IMG/VR virus record: IMGVR_UViG_3300042914_002485
Span: 1 to 21,561 of that record
Length of the DNA stretch: 21,561 nt
Origin: a virus
Reading direction: 5' to 3' (one strand)
Shown here piece by piece: positions 1-6,176 of this stretch. The notes under the pieces were generated by a model. That model made no database searches, had not been told where the DNA came from, and was given only the letters and a program-made list of their open reading frames with translations. The translations under genes and the position numbers were made by a program. Numbering within the stretch: position 1 is the first letter of the stretch; each line of letters starts with the position of its first letter.

Positions 1-1
1 C

Positions 2-118
2 GACGAGGTCGACGCCTGCGGCTGCCCGGTGAACCGGGCCGTCCTGCTCCGGGCTCGGGCGGCCCTCGAACACGCGATGCCCTACCTCGAGGACCAGGAA
101 GGCGAGGTGTGGAAATGA
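2..118 (+). CDS. C-terminal end of an unidentified protein (partial)
   Basis: The frame open from the window edge encodes 38 residues, beginning DEVDACGCPVNR and ending EDQEGEVWK, and stops at TGA 116-118. It contains a CxC pair near the start of the visible part and a predicted helical stretch (RAVLLRARAALEHAM). The next gene's ATG at 115 overlaps this stop in an ATGA arrangement, which supports a real coding frame. Nothing identifies the function. Confidence 0.6.
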   Translation, partial: DEVDACGCPVNRAVLLRARAALEHAMPYLEDQEGEVWK

Positions 119-384
119 ACGCCGCCGCATTGTTCGTCGGAGCCGTCCTCGGGATCGCCTTCGGCTGTGCCGGCCTCGCGATCGTCGGGATCGCCTACTT
201 CCGATCACTGGATGAGTTCGGCCGGGCGGAGCCCGACCGAGAGGGATGCCGGCGGGATGCCGGCCTGGCTGGAGGCCATGGCAAAGGATCGCGGCCGTCG
301 GAGACGGACCGCGAGACCCTGCTCCGGGTGTTCCGCGAGACAGGGTGGATCGACATCGACACCGTGAGGAGGTTTTCAAGATGA
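115..384 (+). CDS. Small single-pass membrane protein, unknown function
   Basis: An 89-residue protein. Residues 3 to about 29 form a long hydrophobic stretch (ALFVGAVLGIAFGCAGLAIVGIAYF), so an N-terminal membrane anchor is likely. The remainder is charged and Arg/Asp-rich and ends in an amphipathic segment (ETLLRVFRETGWIDIDTVRRF). ATG 115 is preferred because it forms an ATGA overlap with the upstream stop; a GTG at 109 would add two residues. Its own stop overlaps the ATG of the downstream ATPase at 381. The AGGAGG ribosome binding site for that next gene (367-372) lies within its 3' end. I do not recognise the family. Its place just ahead of recombination genes suggests early expression, but that is inference. 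Confidence 0.6.
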   Translation: MNAAALFVGAVLGIAFGCAGLAIVGIAYFRSLDEFGRAEPDREGCRRDAGLAGGHGKGSRPSETDRETLLRVFRETGWIDIDTVRRFSR

Positions 385-1352
385 GCGGATTTAAGAAGGC
401 AACGAAGGCAGCCGCGAAGCTGCGGCTCGGACTGATCGGCCCGGCCGGCAGCGGGAAAACGATGACGGCCCTCCGGATCGCGGCAGGGCTCGGTGGCCCG
501 GTCGCCGTTATCGACACGGAGCGAGGCTCCGCGAGCCTCTACGCTGGCGAGCGTGGGCTCGACTTCGATGTGATCGAGCTGGACACCTACGGGGTCGAGC
601 GGTTTATCGACGCGATCAAGGCCGCAGCCGACGGCGGCTACGCGACGCTCGTGATCGACTCGCTGTCCCATGCCTGGAGTGGCAAGGGCGGGATCCTGGA
701 GTTCGTCGACAACGCCGGCAAGCGGAACCAGGGCGGGGGAAACTTTGGGGCCTGGCGTGACGCGACCCCGAGGCACAACTCGCTGGTGGACGCGATCCTC
801 GGGGCTCCGCTCCATGTGATCTGTACCCTCCGGTCTAAGGTCGAGTATGTCGTCGAGAACGTGGGCGGCCGGAACCAGGTCCGGAAGGTCGGGCTCCAGC
901 CGGTCCAGCGGGACGGCCTCGAGTACGAGTTCACGGTCGTCGGCGACGTGACCCAGGACCACGACCTGGTCGTGACGAAGACGCGGGCCGCTTTCCTGAA
1001 GGACGCTGTGATTCGCGAGGCCGGCGAGGACCTCGGCCGGCAGCTCGCGGAGTGGTTGAACAACGGCAAAACTCCGGCGGCGGCTCCCTTGACCAAATCT
1101 GTCAAGGAGGTCGCACCAGGGATGACCGTGGCCCACGTCGATCGGTTCGAGCCGCCCGAAGGGCCGCTCTACGCTCAGATCGCCTTGTTCATCGCCCAGG
1201 CGGCGAACGTCCGGACGCTCGGCAAGATCGGGAACCGTCTCGACGAGCTGGTCTCGACCGACCAGATCACGGCCGACGAGTGGTCGCAGCTCACCGACCG
1301 GGTGAACGAGCGGCACAAGGAAATCGAGCCTGTCGCGGAGGTCGCCTCGTGA
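381..1352 (+). CDS. Sak4-like RecA-fold ATPase (phage recombinase, AAA_24 type)
   Basis: A 323-residue P-loop ATPase. Walker A is GPAGSGKT at residues 20-27, an acidic VIDTERGSA segment lies at 44-51, and the Walker B-like strand TLVIDS ends at D93-S94. The spacing and the 'IDTE.GSA.LYA' signature resemble Sak4-type phage ATPases, a RecA/Rad51-related group that supports single-strand annealing together with a partner SSB. The C-terminal third (about 225-323) lacks recognisable motifs and may carry partner-binding or DNA-binding surfaces. The start at ATG 381 is supported by AGGAGG at 367-372, eight bases upstream, and by overlap with the previous stop; an in-frame extension to 246 has no such support. 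The SSB-like gene 250 bp downstream strengthens the recombination role. The alternative is a generic phage AAA ATPase without recombinase activity. Confidence 0.8.
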   Translation: MSGFKKATKAAAKLRLGLIGPAGSGKTMTALRIAAGLGGPVAVIDTERGSASLYAGERGLDFDVIELDTYGVERFIDAIKAAADGGYATLVIDSLSHAWSGKGGILEFVDNAGKRNQGGGNFGAWRDATPRHNSLVDAILGAPLHVICTLRSKVEYVVENVGGRNQVRKVGLQPVQRDGLEYEFTVVGDVTQDHDLVVTKTRAAFLKDAVIREAGEDLGRQLAEWLNNGKTPAAAPLTKSVKEVAPGMTVAHVDRFEPPEGPLYAQIALFIAQAANVRTLGKIGNRLDELVSTDQITADEWSQLTDRVNERHKEIEPVAEVAS

Positions 1353-1615
1353 CCAGCCTCGAACACCTGACGTTTTCGGGCCTGCGGCACGACCACGATC
1401 GCGACTGGTTCCGATGCTCGGACCTGGTCGACGCGAGCCAGGCCGCAGGCTATCGGATGACCCGCTACGAGATCCGGACGGCGATCGCTCACCTGACTAA
1501 GCCGGAGAAGGCCTACGGACACTGCCACTACGGCCGCGACCACTTGATCGCCGTGATCGAGTTCGCGACCGCGAAATACCAAGAACAGGAGACACGCGAT
1601 GGACTGGGGACTTGA
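1349..1615 (+). CDS. Hypothetical 88-residue protein between ATPase and SSB-like genes
   Basis: Starts at GTG 1349, which overlaps the ATPase stop as GTGA, and ends 17 bases inside the next gene. The product begins MTSLEHLTFSGLRHDHDRDWFRCSDLVDASQAAGYRM. The segment DLVDASQAAGYRMTRYEIRTAIAHL looks like a compact helix-turn-helix or winged-helix core (about residues 26-52), but I cannot name a family. Translational coupling on both sides makes it very likely a true gene of the recombination operon, possibly a small DNA-binding accessory factor. That role is inference only. Confidence 0.6.
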   Translation: MTSLEHLTFSGLRHDHDRDWFRCSDLVDASQAAGYRMTRYEIRTAIAHLTKPEKAYGHCHYGRDHLIAVIEFATAKYQEQETRDGLGT

Positions 1616-2111
1616 TGACGATTTTCCGCCGGTTGCTGTCCGCGACGACTCGCGGGCTCCGGATCGCGAGCTGGTCCCCGAGGGCGACCACTCGCTCCAG
1701 ATCCGCGAAGTGATCGACCACGGCGAGAAGATCGAGTTTCGACTCGTCCACGACGAGCGACGGTTCGGCTGGGTGTTCGCAAAGATCCCGAAGGCCGACT
1801 GGGGCCGGCGGATTCTGTCGAGCCTCCGCCAGGCCGTCGGCATGACCCGCGAGGAGTGGGCCGCCGGCGAGATCACCGACCTGGTCGGTCGTCGCGTCCG
1901 GGCTCGGATCTACCACAAGGCCGGCAACGGGAAGACGTTCGTCAACGTGGCGGAGTTCCTGCCGACCGAGCAGGCCGTCGAGACCGCGACCGCGAAGCCG
2001 GCGGTCGAGCGAGCCGTCGCTCCGCCGACCTCGAGGCCGACCGTGAAGCGGACTACGACGAAGCAGGTCGACGACGCGTCGCGGATGCCGGGTGACGACA
2101 TTCCTTTCTGA
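1599..2111 (+). CDS. SSB-like single-stranded DNA-binding protein with DDIPF tail
   Basis: A 170-residue protein. The first 125 or so residues are beta-rich (HSLQIREVIDHGEKIEFRLVHDERRFGWVFAKIPK, then VGRRVRARIYHKAGNGKTFVNVAEFLP), consistent with an OB-like or DUF669-like phage ssDNA-binding fold. A low-complexity Ala/Thr/Pro linker (about 126-160) follows, and the protein ends in MPGDDIPF. The terminal D-D-I-P-F is the hallmark acidic tip by which bacterial SSBs recruit partner enzymes (E. coli SSB ends DDDIPF). The order globular domain, disordered linker, acidic tip is the SSB layout although the core is not obviously a canonical SSB domain. The gene follows the Sak4-like ATPase, a known functional pairing in phages. 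No gene follows its stop for 160 bases. Confidence 0.75.
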   Translation: MDWGLDDDFPPVAVRDDSRAPDRELVPEGDHSLQIREVIDHGEKIEFRLVHDERRFGWVFAKIPKADWGRRILSSLRQAVGMTREEWAAGEITDLVGRRVRARIYHKAGNGKTFVNVAEFLPTEQAVETATAKPAVERAVAPPTSRPTVKRTTTKQVDDASRMPGDDIPF

Positions 2112-2271
2112 TCTTCCGGCCGCTCCCGGCCGTAGTGGCTGCCTATCTCGGCCACGGGGAGAGCGCTGCCGGCGGTCGCGACATAACACCGGCTCCTAGT
2201 GAGGTCGTTCGCCTTGACGACCGGCACTAGGCGGATGCCCCACGACACGGGGCCAACACACGGAGGGACGG
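2112..2271 (+). other. Non-coding gap with several inverted repeats (possible structured leader or operator)
   Basis: The largest non-coding gap in the window. Perfect inverted repeats seen by eye: CGGCCG 2117-2122 with 2127-2132 (loop 4); GTGGC 2135-2139 with GCCAC 2151-2155; GCCGG 2168-2172 with CCGGC 2189-2193; a two-part stem with CCTAGTG 2195-2201 pairing CACTAGG 2225-2231 around GGTCGT 2203-2208 pairing ACGACC 2217-2222 (loop 8); and GCCCC 2237-2241 with GGGGC 2249-2253. The 13-pair element at 2195-2231 is the only one clearly beyond GC-rich chance. No T-run follows any stem, so a classical intrinsic terminator is not supported. GGAGGG at 2262-2267 is the ribosome binding site of the next gene. 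Could be an attenuator, operator or small RNA. Confidence 0.45.
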
Positions 2272-2490
2272 ATGACGATCACGGACGCGATCGACGCGAT
2301 CAACACGGCAGCCGACCGGCACGCCGCGATGCGGATCGCGAACGCGGTCGCCATGGAATCGATGGACGGCGCGAGACCCTACGCCGACGAGCTGGCGGTC
2401 CGGAAGGCCTGGTTCGAGCGGTGGGGCAACGCTCCGCAGCAGCTCGGCTACGCCGGGCCGCGGGTCGGCACTAACTGGACTGGAGACTGA
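2272..2490 (+). CDS. Hypothetical 72-residue protein
   Basis: A short soluble protein starting MTITDAIDAINTAADRHAAMRIANAVAMESMDGARPYADELAVRKAWFERWGN. The first 40 residues are predicted helical; the C-terminus (NAPQQLGYAGPRVGTNWTGD) is Gly-rich and probably extended. The GGAGGG ribosome binding site at 2262-2267 and the two-base gap to the methyltransferase start favour a real gene, the first of a new transcript or post-attenuator segment. No recognisable family. Confidence 0.6.
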   Translation: MTITDAIDAINTAADRHAAMRIANAVAMESMDGARPYADELAVRKAWFERWGNAPQQLGYAGPRVGTNWTGD

Positions 2491-2492
2491 CG

Positions 2493-3446
2493 ATGAAAAC
2501 AAATCAGACAGGCTACGAGATCACAGAAACTGGGCTGGTCGTTCACGACGGGTGGACTTCCGAGCTGTGGGAGGCTGCGGGCCACGAGATCGCCCGCTAC
2601 CAAAAGGGTCTGATGTGGCTGATCGGCGACTGGCTAAACGCCGGCGACCGCGAGGGCTACGTCGAGCGTGGAAAGCTCGACCAGGCCTGCGAGCGGTTCG
2701 GGATTGCTTACGGCACCGCGAAGAACGCGGCACTTGTCTCGGCAGCGTTTGAGGAAAGGTCACGACGAAGTGACCTTTTGGACTTCGCCCACCACCAGGC
2801 CGTAGCCAACAACCCGCAGGCCGACTACCTGCTCGCGTGGGCCGAGGACGAAGGGGCGACGGTCAAACAACTCCGTCAGCGCGTTCGCGAGATCAAGGCA
2901 GCCGACGCCCCGCCGCTCCCGGAAGGCGTCTACCGCGTGATCTATGCCGACCCACCTTGGGAGTACGGTGACAAGCGGACGAACGACGAGCAGTCGGGGT
3001 CGGCCGAGTCGCAGTATCCGACGATGCCGATCGACGCGATCTGCGGCCTGCCGATCCGCGAGATGGCCGCGACAGATTCCGTTCTGTTCCTGTGGGCTAC
3101 CGCTCCGCTCCTTGTCGAGGCCGTCCGCGTGGTCGAGGCCTGGGGATTCACATACAAGGCCCAGTTCGTCTGGGACAAGGTGAAGGGATTCAACGGCCAC
3201 TACAACGACGTTCGCCACGAGCTGCTCCTGGTGGCGACTCGCGGATCCTGTGTTCCGGCCGTCGATTCTCTGGATCCGAGCATCGTCCAGGAAAAGAGGA
3301 CGAAGCACTCGCGAAAGCCGGACTGTTTCTACGAGCTGATCGAGAGGCTTTACCCGGTCGGAGAAGAGACGCACGTCGAGATTTTCGCGAGGCGGTCTCG
3401 CGACGGGTGGAAGTCTTGGGGGAATCAAGTCGATGCCACTCCATGA
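2493..3446 (+). CDS. MT-A70-family adenine-N6 DNA methyltransferase
   Basis: A 317-residue protein of two parts. Residues 145-317 are an MT-A70 methyltransferase: VYRVIYADPPWEYGD holds the catalytic DPPW at 153-156, followed by the family-typical substrate and SAM segments (DSVLFLWATAPLLVEAVRVVEAWGFTYKAQFVWDKVKG, GHYNDVRHELLLVATRG) and the terminal RKPDCFYELIERLYP. It should transfer a methyl group from SAM to adenine N6 in DNA; target unknown. Residues 20-135 form a helical domain (QKGLMWLIGDWLNAGDREGYVERGKLDQACERFGIAYGTAKNAALVSAAF) resembling a DNA-binding module. ATG 2493 lies two bases after the previous stop. Its last 14 bases overlap a putative nuclease-like gene. Phages use such enzymes for protection from host restriction or for regulating packaging and replication; which applies here is unknown. 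Confidence 0.88.
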   Translation: MKTNQTGYEITETGLVVHDGWTSELWEAAGHEIARYQKGLMWLIGDWLNAGDREGYVERGKLDQACERFGIAYGTAKNAALVSAAFEERSRRSDLLDFAHHQAVANNPQADYLLAWAEDEGATVKQLRQRVREIKAADAPPLPEGVYRVIYADPPWEYGDKRTNDEQSGSAESQYPTMPIDAICGLPIREMAATDSVLFLWATAPLLVEAVRVVEAWGFTYKAQFVWDKVKGFNGHYNDVRHELLLVATRGSCVPAVDSLDPSIVQEKRTKHSRKPDCFYELIERLYPVGEETHVEIFARRSRDGWKSWGNQVDATP

Positions 3447-3894
3447 TGATTACGCGGCGAACCTTGAAGCGGCGAAGGACTTCGAGGACTTCGTCTTCGA
3501 CACGATGCTCCACGAACGGAGGCTGATAGTCGGTGGCTACAGAAGCAAGCGCTACCAGACATCGCACGGCGAGAGCATGACTGGCGTCGAAGTGAAGCAC
3601 GACATGAAGTTCAGGGAAAAACGCAACCTTTTCATCGAGATCATGGAAAGGGCAAACATAAGAGAAGATTACAAGCCGGCAGGGATTTACCACGAGACAG
3701 ATCCGTGGCTGATAGTCGTCGGCGACTACTCCACCTTCTGGGTGTTCGCTACTCAAACGCTTCGGAACATTCACGCACAGGCAATATGTCGAGAGGTAGA
3801 TAACAGGACGAACACTGGGCGAGGATTTCTGCTTCCGTTGGAAAAAGCTGATCGTCACAAGGCATGGAAATGGGAGGGAACGGATGGCCGGTGA
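3433..3894 (+). CDS. Putative PD-(D/E)XK-like protein overlapping the methyltransferase gene
   Basis: A 153-residue protein. The central segment GVEVKHD (51-57), then about ten residues on NLFIEI with E69, then KPAGIYHETDPWLIVVGD (81-98), resembles a group of small phage proteins with an ExK ... (TG)NLFIE ... PSGI ... D pattern that I associate with PD-(D/E)XK-like nucleases. E53 and K55 (with D57 and E69) are the candidate catalytic residues. This is motif reading only; no structure or alignment was run. It overlaps the methyltransferase by 14 bases, so the two are co-translated. Codon use differs from neighbours, with AGA, AGG and ATA codons and lower GC, suggesting later acquisition. It could be a restriction partner, a repair or resolvase-like nuclease, or a catalytically dead relative. 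Confidence 0.5.
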   Translation: MPLHDDYAANLEAAKDFEDFVFDTMLHERRLIVGGYRSKRYQTSHGESMTGVEVKHDMKFREKRNLFIEIMERANIREDYKPAGIYHETDPWLIVVGDYSTFWVFATQTLRNIHAQAICREVDNRTNTGRGFLLPLEKADRHKAWKWEGTDGR

Positions 3895-4753
3895 ATGGAT
3901 TCCCTACGACGTTTGCCTACCCCAAAAGCCCGAGGTCCTCGACCTCGTCGACCGGACCGGCCTCGAGGTCGACCAGGTCGTCGGGCGGCTCCTCATGCTC
4001 TGGGGCTGGTCGGCCCTGAACAGCTCTGACGGGTCGGCCCGGATGTCGCTCCGGCTCCTGTCGAAGGTCTGCGGGGGCGACGAGGCCTTCTGGTACGCGG
4101 TCCAGGACGTGGGCTGGCTCGTGATCGACGCGGAGAATGGGACCGTTGGTATCCCCGGATGGGACGCCAGGTTCTCGAAAGCCGCCAAATCAAGGGCTCT
4201 CGCGACCGTCCGGCACCAGGTCGACAAGGTCGGGGGCGCTACGCGCCCCCAGCCGGGGCGCGTAGCGCCCCCGACCGGGGCGCAACGCGCCAGAGAGAGA
4301 GGAGATAGAAATTCTTCTTCTTCCCCCGGGACGGCTGCGCAAGGGGACCCGGACCGAGTCCCTGCCGGGCCTGCCGGCTGGGAGACGCTCCGCAAGGCCT
4401 GGGCGGCTGGCACGGGTCGCCCCTGGCGGCTGCCTGGGCCGCCCGACAAGGTCGGGGAGCGGCTCTCGGAGGATGGCTGGTTCGAGAAGGCCCTGGCGGC
4501 GATCGAGGCCCTGCCTCGCTGCCGCTACTTCCGCGACCCGGTGACGCTGCCGCAGATCCTCGCGCCGGGCTTCGTCGACAAGGTCCTCGGGGGCCAGTTC
4601 GACAACGCTCGCGATCAGCCTGCCCGCGGCGGATTCCGAGGCCAGGAAGACCGGCCGCCTCCCCAGGCCTGGTCGGGGAGCGACGCCGCGGCGTTCGAGG
4701 CGACGAAGCGGAAGCTCGCGGATCAGATCAGGTCGCAGGAGGGAGCCGCGTAA
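3884..4753 (+). CDS. Phage replication initiator / replisome organiser-like protein
   Basis: A 289-residue protein in three parts. Residues 1-105 (GEWIPYDVCLPQKPEVLDLVDRTGLEVDQVVGRLLMLWGWSALNSSDG ... VGWLVID ... GIPGWDARFSKAAKSRALATVR) have the look of the winged-helix N-terminus of phage replisome-organiser proteins (DUF1376/DnaD-related style). Residues about 115-160 are a low-complexity Pro/Gly/Arg/Ser linker. Residues 165-240 (GWETLRKAWAAGTGRPW ... RYFRDPVTLPQILAPGFVDKVLGGQFD) resemble the C-terminal domain of such proteins, which load the helicase or bind primosome components. The DNA encoding the linker holds three palindromic 22-bp-spaced repeats, as in lambda O. It starts inside the preceding gene and ends TAATG with the next. 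No replicative helicase is visible nearby, so it probably recruits the host's. Confidence 0.65.
   Translation: MAGEWIPYDVCLPQKPEVLDLVDRTGLEVDQVVGRLLMLWGWSALNSSDGSARMSLRLLSKVCGGDEAFWYAVQDVGWLVIDAENGTVGIPGWDARFSKAAKSRALATVRHQVDKVGGATRPQPGRVAPPTGAQRARERGDRNSSSSPGTAAQGDPDRVPAGPAGWETLRKAWAAGTGRPWRLPGPPDKVGERLSEDGWFEKALAAIEALPRCRYFRDPVTLPQILAPGFVDKVLGGQFDNARDQPARGGFRGQEDRPPPQAWSGSDAAAFEATKRKLADQIRSQEGAA
4228..4327. repeat. Candidate replication origin: three palindromic iterons followed by purine/pyrimidine tract
   Basis: Three units of the palindrome GGGGCGC-NNN-GCGCC(CC) start at 4233, 4255 and 4277, exactly 22 bp apart, with centres TAC, GTA and AAC. Units one and two also form a perfect 22-bp inverted repeat, 4228-4249 with 4255-4276, around a 5-base spacer. 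Immediately after unit three, 4292-4325 is an AG-repeat plus AT-containing tract (AGAGAGAGAGGAGATAG, then AAATTCTTCTTCTTCC), the least GC-rich stretch nearby. Iterons followed by an easily melted tract inside the linker-coding part of a replication-initiator gene is the lambda O/ori architecture. Origin function is inferred. Confidence 0.55.
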
Positions 4754-4980
4754 TGGGACGACCGATCAACACAGGCGTCGAGCCGTGGGTGGACCCGGCC
4801 GAGGACGCCGCGAGCATGTCGAGTCTTCGACTCGCTCCGGCGATCGAGATCGAAGCCCGCAAACTCCGCGAGCGACACATCGGGCGACGCATGGCCGAGA
4901 CCGAGGAGGCCGCGAGCGCGAAGATCGCGAAATGGAACGCCGGGATCAGCCGGCCACAGGGCGGAGGACACAGGGCGTGA
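4753..4980 (+). CDS. Hypothetical 75-residue charged protein
   Basis: Starts at ATG 4753 overlapping the stop of the replication gene (TAATG). The product is MGRPINTGVEPWVDPAEDAAS followed by a strongly helical, highly charged stretch (LAPAIEIEARKLRERHIGRRMAETEEAASAKIAKWNAG, about residues 27-64) that could form a coiled coil. No family is recognised. Coupling to the replication gene suggests a replication accessory role, but this is only positional. Confidence 0.55.
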   Translation: MGRPINTGVEPWVDPAEDAASMSSLRLAPAIEIEARKLRERHIGRRMAETEEAASAKIAKWNAGISRPQGGGHRA

Positions 4981-5011
4981 GAGACAGAACACGCAGGATC
5001 AGGAGCATCGC

Positions 5012-5341
5012 ATGAGTGACGAAACTACACCGCAGGACGACAAGGCGATGTCTCCTGCATCCGCTGGTTCTCACGGGGAATCCCAACTGGAGCGGGGTGC
5101 CGAAATCGTCCACTGCGCCATGCGGTGGTATCGCGAGGGCACCACAAAGAAGTGGCAGGGCGGCAACAGTTACGCCGAAGACAGGGCGAGGCTTGCGGCG
5201 CGGAGGATTGCGAGGATTTTTCAGCCCACGCTCACCGACGAGGAGCGGGAGGCGGTGGAGTGGGCGGAAGAACTCGCTGGAAACTGCGAAGAGTTTGATC
5301 GCGTTGACACGCTTCGCAACCTACTGGAGAGGACAAAATGA
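5012..5341 (+). CDS. Small LTDEERE-module protein 1
   Basis: A 109-residue protein beginning MSDETTPQDDKAMSPASAG. The C-terminal module runs from L74 to the end (LTDEEREAVEWAEELAG ... VDTLRNLLERTK) and is shared with the two following genes. The middle (ERGAEIVHCAMRWYREG ... EDRARLAARRIARIF) is helical. AGGAG at 5001-5005 sits six bases before ATG 5012. The terminal LLERTK, stop, GGAGAGGAC and next ATG form a cassette-like junction repeated at the end of the next gene. Function unknown; such small helical proteins look like phage accessory factors. Confidence 0.65.
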   Translation: MSDETTPQDDKAMSPASAGSHGESQLERGAEIVHCAMRWYREGTTKKWQGGNSYAEDRARLAARRIARIFQPTLTDEEREAVEWAEELAGNCEEFDRVDTLRNLLERTK

Positions 5342-5861
5342 GCGACCTTGACGACCAGATGACCGAGTGGCGAAAAACGGTCTGGGGTACTGGGCCGTGT
5401 CAAGATTCTTCGCAGGAACACTTGACACTCACCGACGAGGAACGGGATTCTCTGAAGTTTGCGATCAACCAAATGAAATACATTCGCGCAGACAGCGCAG
5501 CCGCTACGCTCCGCGCACTACTGGAGAGGACGAAATGAGGACATTACTTTCGATGTGGATTTCTGTTGAAGAATCCCTGCCCGAAAAGGGCGGGGCCGTG
5601 CTGGGATTCCGCGATGCAGACCAGCACTGGGGAAACGCCGCATACGGCATGGCGTGGCGAGAGATCGACGATGAATCTCAACCCGGCCTGCGCTGGAATG
5701 AGTCAGGCAGGCCAACTCACTGGATGCGTCTTCCTGCACCTCCGCGTGATGAGGCACCGTACAGCGTCATGCTGTGGGTGACAGACGCGGATCGCGAGAA
5801 AATCATTGATGGCCTTTCCGGCCAACACGCCCTCACCGACGAGGAGCGGGAGGCGGTTGAG
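5231..5861 (+). repeat. Dispersed repeats: LTDEERE coding segment (three copies) and gene-junction repeat (two copies)
   Basis: The 30-bp segment encoding LTDEEREAVE occurs at 5231-5260 and again at 5832-5861 with one mismatch; a diverged copy lies at 5428-5457, matching closely only over its first half. A second repeat, 22 bp with one mismatch, spans the junction of LLERTK codons, ribosome binding site and next ATG at 5321-5342 and 5518-5539. Both repeat types are in the same orientation as the genes, consistent with tandem gene duplication or domain shuffling within this accessory cluster. Confidence 0.75.
5338..5538 (+). CDS. Small LTDEERE-module protein 2
   Basis: A 66-residue protein whose second half (L31-K66: LTDEERDSLKFAINQMKYIR ... 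AATLRALLERTK) is a diverged copy of the module ending the previous gene, while the first 30 residues are different and polar (MSDLDDQMTEWRKTVWGTG). ATG 5338 overlaps the preceding stop (ATGA) and its own stop overlaps the next ATG at 5535. It is essentially the module with a minimal N-terminus, which suggests that the module can fold or function alone. Function unknown. Confidence 0.65.
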   Translation: MSDLDDQMTEWRKTVWGTGPCQDSSQEHLTLTDEERDSLKFAINQMKYIRADSAAATLRALLERTK

Positions 5862-5963
5862 GCTGCGGCCCTGATCTACGAACAAGGCGCAAAGCAGATG
5901 GGCCACGTTGAGGATGGAAAACGGGCGGTTGCGTTGCGGGCCATGCTGGAACGATTGGTCTGA
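5535..5963 (+). CDS. DUF551-like domain fused to an LTDEERE module
   Basis: A 142-residue protein. Residues 7-67 (MWISVEESLPEKGGAVLGF ... GRPTHWMRLP) carry the DUF551 signature: an initial W-I-S-V-x-E-x-L-P-E and a terminal THWMxLP. DUF551 proteins are common phage-encoded accessory proteins of unknown role. Residues 100-142 (LTDEEREAVEAAALIYEQGAKQ ... RAVALRAMLERLV) are the same C-terminal module as in the two preceding genes. ATG 5535 overlaps the previous stop (ATGA) behind GGAGAGG; ATG 5553 is an alternative start that would begin exactly at the DUF551 domain. Codon use here is less GC-rich than in the structural genes. Confidence 0.75.
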   Translation: MRTLLSMWISVEESLPEKGGAVLGFRDADQHWGNAAYGMAWREIDDESQPGLRWNESGRPTHWMRLPAPPRDEAPYSVMLWVTDADREKIIDGLSGQHALTDEEREAVEAAALIYEQGAKQMGHVEDGKRAVALRAMLERLV

Positions 5964-5969
5964 GAACCA

Positions 5970-6176
5970 ATGATTATGCGGACCCTGATATTCACCAATA
6001 ACACGCCGCCCAGCCGCATATCACACCGCCGTTTCGCGCCGTACGGCCGCGAGACGCTGGTCGCCGCCGCTATCGTGGTCGGCGTAAAACGTCTCGGTGA
6101 CTCCATTGAATCCGCCCGCCACAGGACGCCAATAGACTCGACCGCGGAGGGCCACGGATGGCTTGCCTACACCTGA
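5970..6176 (+). CDS. Possible 68-residue hypothetical protein (weak)
   Basis: An open frame starting at ATG 5970 (a second ATG at 5976), encoding a basic protein (MIMRTLIFTNNTPPSRISHRRFAPYGRETLVAAAIVVGVKRLG). The hydrophobic LVAAAIVVGV segment (about 30-39) is short for a membrane span. No ribosome binding site is visible, and the start falls in a 6-bp inverted repeat, ATTGGT 5954-5959 with ACCAAT 5966-5971, directly over the previous stop. It overlaps the next, better supported gene by 19 bases. If it is not a gene, 5964-6157 is a non-coding spacer holding only this small inverted repeat. Confidence 0.35.
   Translation: MIMRTLIFTNNTPPSRISHRRFAPYGRETLVAAAIVVGVKRLGDSIESARHRTPIDSTAEGHGWLAYT

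Noticed and set aside
246-380. Longer N-terminus for the Sak4-like ATPase
   Set aside because: The extension is Arg-rich and low in recognisable structure, overlaps the preceding gene almost completely and lacks a ribosome binding site, whereas ATG 381 has AGGAGG at the right distance.
2493-3894. Calling the methyltransferase and its neighbour a complete restriction-modification system
   Set aside because: The nuclease assignment rests on a short motif only and no specificity subunit is visible, so it is kept as a hypothesis in the findings.
4228-4291. CRISPR array
   Set aside because: Three units only, spacers of 5 bases, inside a coding frame; iteron-like repeats are the better reading.
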